The notes beneath the pieces were generated by a model. That model ran no database searches and had not been told where the DNA came from. It saw only the letters and a program-made list of their open reading frames with translations. This document shows, piece after piece, positions 23,165 to 34,770 of a DNA stretch of 64,000 nucleotides (positions are counted from its first letter, which is position 1; the number at the start of each line of letters is the position of its first letter). The stretch lies in the NCBI GenBank assembly GCA_009763385.1, contig CM019826.1, positions 92,798,848 through 92,862,847 on the forward strand. Reading direction: 5' to 3'. A program made the translations under genes and the position numbers. This stretch comes from Coix lacryma-jobi var. lacryma-jobi (taxonomy: Eukaryota; Streptophyta; Magnoliopsida; Poales; Poaceae).

Positions 23165-26100
23165 CACATGGCCCAAACAAAGCAATATAAGAAACAATAC
23201 ATCAAACATTATGAAAACAGAACATAAATAGATCTATTGCGTAGAGCTTGACGAGACGAATCTAACGCAATTTGAACGGGTCAAAACGGAGTTAAAACGT
23301 GAAAGTTATGAGCATTTGAATATGGATGGCAAAATGGTAAATAAGTTGAACTCATTTTTGGGTTTTAAATAAATAAACAGAAAAGAAAATGGCGGACGGA
23401 CCGTGCCTCATTTAGAATAAAGCGCAGGGACTAGGATAAAAGAATCTCAAGACTCAGTGAATAGCTCCCGGTGGACGGCGGGTTGATTCCTGAAAAGACA
23501 AGGGACCCTTTTGTAAAAACGTCGGGGCGGTGGTGCGGCTGCACGCGTGGCGTCACATGGCTGGCGTGGCGCTGCGTGGTGGGTTCTCATTGGAGGAGAG
23601 CTGCTGATGTGGCGGAGTGGTTTGACCGCGTTGACTCACGGTCAATGATGGATCTGGACCGTCCATCCCCGATCGGACGGAGCAGAGACGTTAGGGGAGA
23701 GAAGGCGGCGGCCGGCGACGGGTAAACGCGGCGGAGCGCCATGGCGGGACGCGGAGCTCGGCGGCGCGGGCTAGGCTTCGGGCTAGGGTGCACGGAAGAC
23801 CACGGGGAGGGCAGAAAAAGGATGAGGAACTCACCGCGGGGTCACTGAAGCAGATCTCGGCGTCGGGAGGGGTCTGGAGGGGAGGATTTGACGGCGTGGC
23901 ACGGCGGCTCGTGTCCGTGCTCCGGTGAGACCCGCAGGATGGCGTCTAGGGTACGGTAGAGATCACGGGGTTAGGCGGGATCGATCGGGGAGCTCACCAC
24001 AGTTCCAGGAGGGGTGTTCTCGGTGCTGAGGACGGCTCGGTCGGGGATGTAGACGGCGGCGGAGGCTCGGTAGAGATGCTCCTTCAGCGAGCTTCGAACG
24101 GCGGCGTCGTGGAGCTAGAGAGGTCGTGGTGTGGAACGGTGAAGGGCGAGGGTGGCCGGAGCGACTGGCCGAGCACGGAGTGGCCGGTAATGGCGGTGAT
24201 GGCGGCATTGCACGGGAGCGCTCCGGAGCGGGAGGGATCGCGTGGGGAGGTTCGGGGTGGAGGCGGTGCGTGCGCGAGAGCTTCCAGGCCGGCTAAAAAG
24301 GGTCGAGGGCGTGGGTTGGACGGCTTGATCGAGCATCAGGCGGTCGGGGTGAGGATTGGGCGGTGATGGTAGGCGGAGGTGGGAGATGACAGGGTGGTCC
24401 CACTGGCCAGGGACCGAGGGAGGGAGGCGTGGAGCTGGTTGCTGGGTCGTTCTACGCACGGGCCGGGGTAGCCAGCCGGGCCGGAGGGAGGGCAGTACGG
24501 GAAGGGAAAGGGGTTGGGCCGTGCGCAAGAGAGGGAGAGTCAGGCTGGAGGGAGATGGGCTGAAGGCCAGGGCGCGGTGAGGAAAGAGGGAGGGGGTGGG
24601 CCTGCTCGGGCTGAGGAGAGGGAAATGGAGGGAGAAGGAGGCCGGGCCGCTGGGAATGAATGCGCACCGGGTTAACCAGGCCGGGAGGAAAGAGTAGGGT
24701 TGGGCCGAGGAGTGAAATAGGGAGAGGAAGGAGAGGGCTTTGCCCTTTTTTTCATTTTATTTTCCAAATCCTTTTCGAAATTCAAAATCAAAACCGTTTG
24801 AAATCAAAACAGTTCGCAAAGTTTCAAAAATATTTTCCCTAGATTTTGAAAATAAAACTTTGGTTTTGATTTTATAAAGTTTTTCAAAAATATTTTATTT
24901 CTTTCTTAAATAGAATAAATCTGATTCGCCCTCTTCGGTTTAATAAATTCTTTTTCACCCAATAAAAATTATGCAACGGCATGAATGCAACATTCATCTG
25001 GTTAGAATTTTCCTCCATCTAAGATTTTGGCCATTTTCTTATCAAATCTAATTATTTTAATTAATTAAACACGGGGTGTTACAACAACCTTCCAAACTAA
25101 ATCCCCCTCTTCAAGCGTTTTTCCTTGACCTTTTTATTGTAATACCTGGCAACACGTAAATTGTTCTTCTCTATATTCTCCAATGCCTTGAGACGAATTA
25201 GGTGCAGATCTTCTAGTTCGTTCATCATTAAACTCTCATAATCTTGCTTCTTTAATTCATTCTGCAATGTAACTCGTCTCGAGCTCAATTTTAACTCCCA
25301 AGATAACACAGCACAATGTCCATAAACCAACTCGTAAGGAGATACTTGAGTAGACCCATGGCATGCCATTCGGTAAGCCCACAATTTTTCACTTAAGACC
25401 GAATGCCACTTTCTCGGTTTCTCATCGATCTTCTTCTGGATAATCTTAATCATAATCTTATTGGATGCTTCGGGTTGACCATTGGCTTGCGCATAATAAG
25501 GGAAGAATTACACAGCTTAATCCCCATTTCTTCAGCAAAATCCCAAAATTCAGATGATGTAAACTGGGTTCCTTGATCCGTAGTTATAGTTTGAGGGATC
25601 CCGAATCTGTGAACTATATGCTCCGTGACAAAATTAATCATGTTCTCTGACGTAACATTCTTCAAAGGCACAGCCTCGACCCACTTGGTAAAGTAGTCTG
25701 TAGCCAATAGTATGAATCTGTGTCCTTTACTAGAAGGAGGATGAATCTGACCAATCAAATCTATAGCCCATCCTCTAAACGGCCACGACTTGATAATTGG
25801 ATTCATAGCCGATGCTGGAACTCTTTGAACATTTCCGAATCTCTGACAATCTTGACACCCTTTATAATATTCAAAACAGTCTTCGAGCATAGTCGGCCAA
25901 AAATAACCGGTCCTTCTCATTATCCACTTCATTCGATAGGCCGATTGATGTGCACCACATAACCCTTCATGTACTTCGTACATTAGTTTCCTAGCTTCCT
26001 CTTGACTTAGGCATTTCAAGAGCACCCCATCTATGGACTTATAGTACAACTGGTTGTCAAGAAGTGTAAACTTAATGGCTTTATATCTAAGCTTCCGAGA

Positions 26101-28163
26101 AACCTTTTGCGATGGATTTCTCAAGTAGTCGGTAATTTCTCTTCTCCAATCATCAGCCATATAACCTTCATCAAAGCAAGAACTTCTTGATCTTCCCGAT
26201 ATCCTGAAGCAACTTGAGCTAATTTATTTGCCTCTTCATTATGCCCCCTAGGGATATGATGCAAAGTTGCTATCTGGAAACATTTCAAAAGCTCCTGACA
26301 TTCTTCGTAATACTCTCTCAATATGTCTTTTACATTCATATTGACCAATCAACTGGTTGATGACTAACTCAGAATCCCCGAAGATTTCGATAGCAATAGC
26401 TTTTATTTCCACAAGAAGCCGAAGTCCTCTGAGCAAGGCTTCATATTCTGCTTGGTTGTTGGTAACATAAACTCAATGGATAGCATACTTGAAAGTTAGT
26501 CCTTGTGAGAAATCAAGAAGATACCAAACACCACCACCTTTCTGCAAGACGAACCATCGAAAAACAATGTCCAAGGTGCAATATTTATCATATTAGCAGA
26601 CGGATCACGATGATGAGTAACGAAATTGGCAATAACTTGACCTTTTACTACCTTTGCCGATCCGTATCTTAAATCAAACTCTGACAATGCTAAAATCCAC
26701 TTGCCTATTCTTCCGTTTAGAATAGGCATTGACAGCATGTGTTTTATTACGTCGAATTCAGAAATTAATATGCATTCGGCATTTAATAAGTAATGCCTAA
26801 ACTTGGTGCATGAGTAATACACACATAAACAAAGCTTCTCCGTAGTCGAATACCTCGTCTCTGGGTCTAACAAATTTCGGCTAATGTAGGCTATTACTCT
26901 TTCTTTCCCTCCAAATTCTTGCATAAGAGCTGATCCTATCGTTAGCCCATTGGCTGCCACGTACAATTATAAAGGCTTATCAAACTGATGAGGTATTAAT
27001 ACTGGTGGCGCTTTCATATACTCTTTAATTTCATCAAAAGCTTTCTGTTGTACGTCACCCCATACGAATTTTTGCTCTTTCTTGAGTTTCAGCAACGGGG
27101 AAAAAGGCAAGACCCTTTCTGACAAACCAGATATGAACCTCCTTACAAAGTTGATCTTGCCAAGCAACGATTGCAACTCTGTGAGGTTGGTTGGAGGGAC
27201 GACTTTATCTATTGCCTCCATGCTTTTCTTTCCGACTTCAATTCCTCCTCTATGGATCAGAAAACCCAAAAACTCTCCTGCTGAAACTCCAAAGGCGCAT
27301 TTGTTTGGATTCATTCTTAAACCATGCTTCCTGGTGCACTCTAGAGTCCTCCTCAAATCAATTAAATGTCCCACATGATTTCTGGACTTCACGACTACAT
27401 CATCAATATAAACTTCTATAATTTTACCGATCAACTCATGGAAGATGTAATTCATAGCTCTTTGATAAGTTGCGCCGGCATTCTTCAAACCGAACATCAT
27501 AACAACCCATTCAAACAGACCAATATGACCAGGACACCTAAAAGTTGTCTTTGAAATGTCTTCTATTGCCATAAAGATCTGGTTGTAACCAGCGTTACCG
27601 TCCATAAAGCTGATGACCTCGTAACGAGCCGCTACGTCAACAAGCAATTCGGCAACCGGCATCGGGTAACTATCCATTGGAGTAGCTTTATTGAGATCTC
27701 TGAAATCAATGCAGACCCTCATCTTTCCATTCTTCTTATACACTGGAACTATATTCGAAATCCAATCCGCATATCTGCATGGCCGAATGAAATACGCTTT
27801 CAATAATCTCTCAATTTCCTTTTTCACATCGGCTAGTACTTCTTCCGTAAAAATCTTCTGAGGAGGCTGCTTATAAGGACGATACCCAGGCTTGATTGGT
27901 AGTCGATGTTCAACAATGGAGCAATCTAATCCAGGCATCTCCGTGTAATCCCATGCAAAACAATCTTTGAACTCCTTTAAAAGATTTATCAATTTCAATC
28001 TACACTCTAGATCCAAATTGGTGCTGACATATATCGGTCTCGCTTCAGCTTCATTACCGATATTTACTTCTTCTAACTTATCAGCCGACATGAAGCCTTG
28101 TCCCAATTTCCCCTCGTTTCCATCAATTGGGTTATCCATCCAAGGATTGCTTTGAAATAGAGT

Positions 28164-28182
28164 GGTCCCACCGGGCGTGCCA
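28164..28182 (-). promoter_or_regulatory. Primer-binding site of element X
   Basis: On the minus strand TGGCACGCCCGGTGGGACC follows the 5' LTR by 7 nt. It is the same site, with one difference, as in element Y (31,205). TGG at its start fits a tRNA CCA end; I do not assign the tRNA. Pol-like sequence starts immediately after it, marking the gag-protease deletion. Confidence 0.75.
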
Positions 28183-28189
28183 AAAAGTG

Positions 28190-29746
28190 TGTTGACGCAA
28201 AACGTGACACCTCGCGCCAAGCACACAACAAGCCGAAAAAGCTGGCTTCAATCGGGTGCCCGGAGTATGTTGATTCCGGAGACGTGCCAGTCGGTTTGAC
28301 CTGAAAACCAACAAGGGATAAAAACGTGAGAATACCTCTGGAACGTGCCGGGTGAGACCAGATAGTTCCATATGTACGGCTTTGAAAGCAAATCACGACG
28401 GCACACAGCTATAGAAGTTGTCTGTCAAAGCATGTTTGTAAAATCATTCGGCAAATATGAAAAAAGAGTACGTAAAGCATATTTAACTGCCGAATGCGTA
28501 TGTAAAAAGAGACATACTTTGAACAAATTAAAGATGTTATAAACAGGTAACTTGCCAAAATAGATCTATTCAAATAACACATGCATAGGTTCATCCAACT
28601 AATCTGCCGCATGTTTAGTCTTCATAAACCCGTCAGGCATAAACTCAAGCGAAGCTAATCCACCGCATGATACCACTTGCTATAAGTCTACACCACTTTT
28701 TATAATTTGATTAATCCACCGCATGATACAATCTAATTATAACAAGCTAGAAGCATGTATATATTTGAACAGATCTATAAAAGCTTGTTACTCATGTAAG
28801 CATAACCAAAATCGGCAAACCAGCCGAATTGGGGTCCATGAAGAAGGAACAAACAGGCAAGCACAATTAAACTAATCAAAAACCTGCATCTGCCTCACGA
28901 CACCTAGTTTCATCAAAGCCTAATAATGATCGACATGCATGAACCCACAACATGTGAGAATCTAGATTGAAAGTTGATTCGGCCATCATGATCTTATGAT
29001 TAAAAGAGAGCACAAGCAAACTCGTGCGACAAGGCCGAACAAAGATCAATCTAGATTGGACAAAAGAGTGTTGCAAGAATCAAATAAATAAAACATATAA
29101 CACATGATAACTTAATGAATCTATTAGATCTACCAAATCTAATAGAGTCGATAACTATTTTTACTCATGACTTAATCCGCCGCACGATACAAGGCACAAG
29201 CAAAAACTTCCCATCATAAGCTTAAATCCGCCGCACGATACTAAGCTTAACATACGAGACTACTTGCATCATATCTAAATCCACCGCATGATACTAGACA
29301 TAATAACAAGGTTGCCGGTACTTACGGAGGTCGACGGATCGACGATTCCTCTCGAAGAACTCAATGACACGACTAAGGACTCGAAGATGGCACGGGGTTG
29401 GTTTGTATTGATGTGGTTGTGAACCCTTTTTACAATGGTCGAGAGTTTATATTTATACCCTGGACGAAACATGAGTCCTAAACGATTACGACTTATACAA
29501 CGAATTTTGGAAAGATACAAATACCATTCTTATTCTTCTCAGCGTCCTCCATTGTCACGTATTTTCTTGCGCAAGCCATTTTCATTTCCCGAATGGAGTC
29601 ACAATTTCGCAAAACAGCCAATTATACAGGCATTTGCCAAAATCCTGAAAACTAGCCGACCGCCCGGTTGTTTACCGAATGCTCCCCTTACTGCTGGCTG
29701 GGCCTTCTTGTCATCCTCTCGTGCGTGCGAAAATCTGGTGTTAACA
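28190..29746 (-). repeat. 5' LTR of element X
   Basis: The LTR is 1557 bp, TGTTGACGC...GGTGTTAACA in plus orientation, and pairs with 15,056-16,610. A minus-strand TATA box is at 29,446-29,459. The terminal TGTTAACA is itself palindromic. The next 5 bases, CGTTT, repeat the 5 bases before 15,056. Confidence 0.92.
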
Positions 29747-29751
29747 CGTTT

Positions 29752-31196
29752 TTTGTTTTATCTTTATGTATCCTAGTCGTATTAGAACAGGAGTCTGCCG
29801 ATTTATAAATAGCTAAAAACCCAATTTTTGTAAGACACACAATCAATCAATACATCGGCCATCGGCCAAAACCCTAGGAGTAGGCGTAAGGTAGAACCCG
29901 GCAGAACCATCAATCAAGCAGGGCAGCATCGGCTTGACCGACCTCCGGTTTGCTTGTAAGTTTCACCAATGGCTCGTGTTATCGTTCAATAAGGCTGTAT
30001 TTGGCATCGACCAAACTCTTGTTTAGCTATAACATGGCTAATTATCGGTCTAAGTTCGTCTTTTGTAAGACTGTCTTGACTCTGATCAATCTCTTGCTTT
30101 AGTCGATCTTGACTAGTTATCTGCTCTATTGGTTTTGGCAAACTAATAGGTTCATTAATTTATCGATATTGTTTATGCTTTCTTGTTTTTCTTTAAATTT
30201 AAACAATATCATGCCCAATCAAGATTGACAAACTAGTTTAAGCTTAAATGCTGTTTAGATCTGGCTATCCGAAAGCTTCATATGCTTACACCGAGGGAAA
30301 TAGTCGATCTAAGCTTCTCATCGACTATTTTGTCAATCTTGATTGCTACGTGTTGTGCGTTTGAGATATCCGGTAAAATCGTAGTTCGATCTAAGAAAAG
30401 ATAGATCTGATCTAACATGTCTATTACGGCTGTATTTCTGAACCCCACTGATATATATGATAGATTAGATTTGTTTGATCTTAAACCAAACCGTGGTTTT
30501 AACAGATAGATCTTGTTCGTGCCTCATGGACCCTGTATCCGCTAAAATAGTCGATCCAGTTATGCTTCCTTCATAATGTGTTCTTTTAAGTGGCTTAAAA
30601 ATAATAGATCTGCTCGTTGCATTGGACGTAATCTAGCTTGGTCATCATTATGGCTGTATGGAGACACCCCACTGTTGATGTTTAAGCTATTTTATCGATC
30701 TATTTGTTATTATGGCTGCATGGAAAAACTCCACTGTTAACAAATAGAACTGCCAATGCAATTAGTCGATCTGTTTATTTTACATCATTTAAATATAGAC
30801 GTAGATCTTTGCTTTCTTCACATGTTTAAGCTTATCGACTGTTTCCTCTAGATGTTTCTTGACATATACAGTAGTCGTTTTGCTTATATTTTTGTCAATG
30901 CTTTAATATCTTCTTGGAAGTTGACTTTGTAGTCAATATCCTGTAAACAGTGGCTATATCGGAGCCGTACAATTTAGAACTGTCTGGCATCAAAACGGCA
31001 GGTTCCACAATTTGATACCTTTTTCTTTTCCTTGTCAATTGCAGGTCAAATTGACTGGCACGTCCGGAGTTGTTCTCACCCAGAATCGGCACCGCCACCT
31101 TTTGAAGGTCCAGGATGTCAAGACCTTGCTCTGCATGGCTTCTGAGGACCGTGTTCGAGTGTGTTGACTCTCTCAGTCAGATTTTTCACGTCAACA
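29752..31196 (+). repeat. Remainder of 5' LTR of element Y with promoter
   Basis: This is the part of the Y LTR to the right of the X insertion. It carries a plus-strand TATA box TTTATAAATAG at 29,802-29,812, about 30 bp upstream of a likely start site, then a 1.3 kb leader with many TAGTCGATCT-type words. It ends CGTCAACA at 31,196. No open frame of interest is present. Confidence 0.8.
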
Positions 31197-31204
31197 CATT
31201 CTTT

Positions 31205-31223
31205 TGGCACGCCTGGTGGGACC
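31205..31223 (+). promoter_or_regulatory. Primer-binding site of element Y
   Basis: TGGCACGCCTGGTGGGACC lies 8 nt after the LTR end and differs from the X site at one base. It confirms the plus orientation of Y and its close kinship to X. Confidence 0.75.
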
Positions 31224-31236
31224 CAATAGTCTGATC

Positions 31237-32799
31237 ATGACAATTGGTAATGATGAAGTGTTGAACGTGACAATGGAAGAACTTCCAGATGATGCCCGAT
31301 GCTTAATAGAACAAACTGTTGAGCAATATCGGGATATGTGTTTGCTTAGCTTCAGCAAAACCAGAGATAAAAAGATCATTCAGAAAACTCATCTTCCAAG
31401 GGTAATTCTAGAAGGACATGAAGATCCGATGATCCAGATACAACACAATGCCATGCAAGAAGTGATCAGCAAAGCAATGTCTACTACCCTGATGAATCAC
31501 AATGAAACATTCCTCAACAGCCTTTCAAATGCCATCAAAGAAGCTTTCAACTTGGGCAACGACAAGAGAGGCCCGTCATATTCAGTTGGGAATAATCAAG
31601 GGGCTGGAACTTCTAGGGGCCCACAGATGAATGGTCCCAATGGCAATGGAAACCAGATGATTATCAGCCCTGGGGGCATGACGCCGCAGCCAATGCAACA
31701 ACCGAATATGAGTAATAACATATACTCGTCGGCTACAAAAATAGCTCCCCATGCAAGAAGGATTACGAGGGATTTCAATGCACCACTGTATCAAGGGAAC
31801 GTAGTACCTAGTGATATTCCTCCCGGATATCACTATGTGTCGGATTTTTATACTTTGGATGCTCACGAAAATCCAAGGTATCAAAACAACACTTTCGGGG
31901 GGAGAACATCGGCTCTCAAGGGCCGGTGAATCAAGTAGATTAGTTTATGAGTCGGGTTACTGATATGGTTCAAAAGCAGTTTGGTTTGACGCCAAAGTCT
32001 ACATTGACTGGCTACAAGAAGTCGTATCCAGAGTGGTATGATCAGGTCATTTTTCCTCCAAGATATATAATTCCTAATTTTACCAAATTCATAGGAACGG
32101 GCACAGTGACAACCATGGAGCATATAACTCAATTCTTAGTCCAGCTTGGGGAGGTTGGTGACGAGCCAGCACTTAAAGTCAGGATGTTTCCCCTATCTCG
32201 GTCTGGTTCAGCTTTTTCGTGGTTTTCATCACTACCACCCAACTCCATTCAAAGCTGGGAAGATTTGGAAGACAAGTTCCATAAATACTTTGACTCTGGA
32301 GTTTTGGAAAAAGGACTTGTAGATTTAGTCGATGTAAGACAAGGGAACAACGAAACTGGATGCCAATATCTTCACAGGTTTAGAGAGATGAAGAATCAAT
32401 GCTATACTTTGTCACTGTCAGATCCAAAGGTAGTCAGTATAGAAATTTGAGGGCTAATACCAGCCATCAGAGAAAAGATTGGTTTCGGTTGTACCAGTAT
32501 GGCTGATTTGGCCAAGAAAGTAGCAAATATCGATGCCCAGAATAGAGACAATCAAGTCTTTAAGCCCAAGAAAGCCTATAATGCAGAAAGTCACTTCTTT
32601 TTACAAGAAGATAGTAATTGAAGTGATGAAAGTGAAGATGAAGTAGCTGTTGTTGACTGGGCTTGGAAGAACAATGAATACATGCCATGGGCGAAGGCTA
32701 AAAGTATTGAGAAAGATATGAAATACAGCATTGATATCACTAACGCCCATAAAATATTTGACTACTTGTTAGAAAAAGGTCAAATAAAATTGACTGGAA
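31237..32799 (+). pseudogene. Tat gag of element Y, broken and truncated
   Basis: Gag begins with ATG at 31,237, 13 bases after the primer site. The N-terminal part (31,237-31,929) has an acidic start, MTIGNDEVLNVTMEELPDDA, then a glycine/asparagine/proline-rich segment. A one-base frame break near 31,900, a TAG at 31,941 and a TGA at 32,448 disrupt it. The retrotransposon gag core is clear from 31,947: YPEWYDQVIFPPRYIIPNF, then VRMFPLSRSGSAFSWFSSLP, then YFDSGVLEKGLVDLVDVRQG, followed by a further gag stretch (GLIPAIREKIGFGCTSMADL near 32,452). It stops at 32,799 where element Z is inserted, so protease and pol are outside the window. Confidence 0.85.
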
Positions 32800-33180
32800 T
32801 GTCGGTGTTTGTTAACCGGCAACTCGTCTTAGGGATTCCCAGATGATTTGTTCGGTGGGGATCGGCGTTCGTAGAACCCGGCGAGTACACTGGGACAACG
32901 ATTTATACTGGTCCAGGCCTCTTAATAGCGTAATACCTTACGTCCAGTGGTGGCGTGTGCCTTGTGTCATTATTCAAGATTCAATGATAGAGGTGTATGG
33001 CCGCTTCCCCTTATATAATCGGGTGAAGCTTAGCACATACCGAGTCCTAGTCGGTTACATCAGAAGAGTCCTATTCTAATTACAAGACTTCCTTTAGAAC
33101 TCGACTAAGTTACAATGAGAGTCCTAATCCATGTCCACTTCGTAGCATGTCTTCGGATCTTCTGATGATGTCTTCTGACA
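32800..33180 (-). repeat. 3' LTR of element Z
   Basis: The LTR is 381 bp, TGTCGGTGTTTG...GTCTTCTGACA on the plus strand. On the minus strand it begins TGTCAGAAG and has a TATA box (TTATATAA at 33,011-33,018). Its U5 includes the common grass phrase read on plus as GTACACTGGGACAACGATTT. The right border is chosen by the terminal repeat TGTC...GACA and the downstream G-rich tract on the minus strand. Confidence 0.75.
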
Positions 33181-34770
33181 TTCTGGTCCGTCAAGCCCCC
33201 GAGCTCATCAACATTTCTCTAAAACGTTATCTTCTGGTTTCCTTCGGGAATCTCCGAGTAATGTCCTCAGAAATTTTGAAGTGCTCTGTAGATGAAAGAA
33301 CTCCATGGTGTGCACTTTTTCAGAAAAGTGCACCCATAGGGTGTAGCCCCCGAGCCTCTTGTTATTTTTTAATAACTTTAAGGATCTCTGAGATTTTATC
33401 CAAGTAATCCTTAGTTAAGAAAAAACATTTCCTTAATGATATATACCCTGCAGCCCCCGAGCCTGAGTGCTGAGTATTTGATTAGTCGGTACTTGGGGTC
33501 TTCAATACATATCATCCAGGTAAATCTTAGTCTTTATATGAGGATAATACATGTCACTGATTTGGTATGTAACCGTACCGAGTAATAATTATTTGGCTTC
33601 GGGTGGGTAATGTTTTCATCAAACATCCCTTTCACCCCCCACTGAATAAAGATTACCATGAAGGATAACAATAATTGACCAGTGACTGTATCACCTGTCC
33701 TCATTGATGATTCCTGGTCGTCTTGTGCAACTGCAACACTTTTGTCCGTTTCCTCTTGAAGCATGCATGTGAAATGAATAACTCGCCAGTGATGCCAGGC
33801 TTCACATGTGTAACAGTATGTACAAGGGTGCAATTATTGAACTCTGCTTGATTGTATCCGTGAACGAAGTCCATCGACCAAGAGCAGTCGCCTATAAATA
33901 CCCTGCCTGGGGAGCAAGGATGCCACACCTTCCTAAGTATATGACTTCTCTTACTCCCATGAGTGTTATAATATCTGTAGTAGAGATGTCCGAGCCCCCG
34001 GGTGTCTTCCTTATGTAGGATAGTCAAAGTGCCCAGAAGAACTCTTGTGAAGGGATCATCCGTCAGGGTGGTTTCCATGTGGTCGGGAGCAGAGGGATAT
34101 AGAGTGACGCCTAGAAGAACTCTTGTGACTCCCGCATCACAAGCAACCTCGGGATCACAGGTTGTCAAAAGGCGCTAGGGTTTAGGCTGACTATCAAGTT
34201 CCTTGTGTACTACGGTAGAGCCTAAAACCCACCTTGGGATGCACTGAGAAGATAGTATCTACCCAAGGTTCTGTGTCTGCTTTACTGCGACTCACTGAAC
34301 CCAGGCCTTGATGCACTGCGCATCAAGACTCTGTACCTTGATTACACTAGAGTAGTGTTTTGCATCCTGATTGAACTTGTACTAGAAACTGCTGTATCTC
34401 AAGATGTAACTATGTATCTCTATTGTAATTCTGAGTAATAATCATTAAGATCCAGGTACTTCGAATATTTTCCGAGTCCTTTGTCTTTGATTCCGAGTAC
34501 TGAAATTTCTTGAGAAAGAATGGCATTGTCTATTTGGAAGATGACCCGTTTGTTGACACTGACGCCGTCCAGAACGTCCCCCAGCCGTTAGGGTTTTGGA
34601 CGGTTCTGTAACGCCGCTCACAAAAACCGAAGGGTTGCCACAAACAAATCTATAATAAGCCGCTGTTTGGCTCACGAATTCTTCACTCTTTCATCAAGTC
34701 CTAGCCTTCGGAGCAAAAATTTCCAGAGCCAATCAAATAGTTGATGCGTAGGAAAATCCTTGTCATCGAC
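33181..34770. other. Spacer of Z with repeated PPT-like tracts and a plus-strand promoter region
   Basis: The minus strand carries repeated CTCGGGGGCT tracts (plus AGCCCCCGAG at 33,194, 33,345 and 33,452, and a partial one at 33,993), likely polypurine-tract copies. On the plus strand, CCTATAAATA at 33,891-33,900 and CTATAATAAG at 34,650-34,659 are candidate TATA boxes for the downstream antisense gene; the second is about 115 bp before its ATG. No protein-coding frame is convincing in this 1.6 kb. Confidence 0.5.

Larger units (their letters stand above)
21451..25083 (-). mobile_element. Solo LTR G (long gypsy type) inside X pol
   Basis: G is 3633 bp with plus-strand ends TGTGACACCCC and GGGGTGTTACA and a perfect target duplication ACAAC at 21,446-21,450 and 25,084-25,088. 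It is homologous to solo LTR E at both ends. It contains a GC-rich island (about 23,470-24,730) with only composition-driven frames, a hairpin array (21,977-22,121) and the small acidic frame described separately. No gag-pol or second LTR is present, so an LTR-LTR recombination product is likely. The stretch 22,130-23,070 shows no gene. Confidence 0.9.
21256..28160 (-). pseudogene. Decayed Tat pol of element X: RT, RNase H, second RNase H, integrase
   Basis: Reading leftward, reverse transcriptase lies at about 27,950-27,100, with DFRDLNKATPMDSYPMP and the catalytic YIDD near 27,410. A TAA at 26,967 breaks the frame before the first RNase H (26,966-26,600; ends SEFDLRYGSAKVVKGQ). A second, archaeal-type RNase H follows (WTLFFDGS near 26,560, NQAEYEALLRGL near 26,450, GDSELVINQL near 26,370), which is diagnostic of Tat. 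Integrase has its HHCC finger (HEGLCGAH near 25,970; CQDCQRF near 25,855) and DLIG and TTDQGTQF motifs. The last catalytic acidic region is shifted by a frame break near 25,495. The tail runs to 25,089, is split by solo LTR G, and resumes at 21,450 with FGKWSPN and ends KKFHPSMEVGA-stop at 21,256. Gag and protease are missing upstream. Confidence 0.9.
15056..29746 (-). mobile_element. Complete Tat-lineage Ty3/Gypsy element X
   Basis: X has LTRs at 15,056-16,610 (3') and 28,190-29,746 (5') and a perfect target duplication CGTTT at 15,051-15,055 and 29,747-29,751. On the minus strand the order is 5' LTR, primer site, pol (RT, RNase H, second RNase H, integrase), then two plus-strand genes, polypurine tract and 3' LTR. 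Gag and protease are absent: pol sequence begins directly beside the primer site. Solo LTR G sits inside the 3' end of pol. The dual RNase H and antisense genes before the 3' LTR are known traits of the Tat lineage. All coding parts are decayed, and the LTR pair differs by scattered substitutions. Confidence 0.92.
14861..32799 (+). mobile_element. Tat-lineage Ty3/Gypsy element Y (5' LTR plus gag), multiply interrupted
   Basis: Y starts TGTTTACACCATATTTTAG at 14,861. Its 5' LTR runs 14,861-15,055, is split by element X, and resumes at 29,752-31,196, about 1.64 kb in total and ending CGTCAACA. A primer site and gag follow. At 32,800 element Z interrupts it, so protease, pol and the 3' LTR of Y must lie to the right of the window. 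LTR ends and primer site closely resemble those of X, so X and Y are sister Tat subfamilies in opposite orientation. The left flank CCATC (14,856-14,860) is the expected target duplication, unverifiable here. Confidence 0.8.

Noticed and set aside
29739..29751. TGTTAACACG looked like a head-to-head LTR start shared by X and a plus-strand element.
   Set aside because: The perfect CGTTT duplication at 15,051-15,055 and 29,747-29,751 shows X ends at 29,746. The plus-strand LTR (Y) actually starts at 14,861.
32800..34558. A 1.76 kb LTR for element Z ending GTTTGTTGACA.
   Set aside because: The 381 bp alternative ending GTCTTCTGACA has matching TGTC/GACA ends, a TATA box in the right place, and an adjacent G-rich tract on the minus strand. 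No such tract adjoins 34,558.
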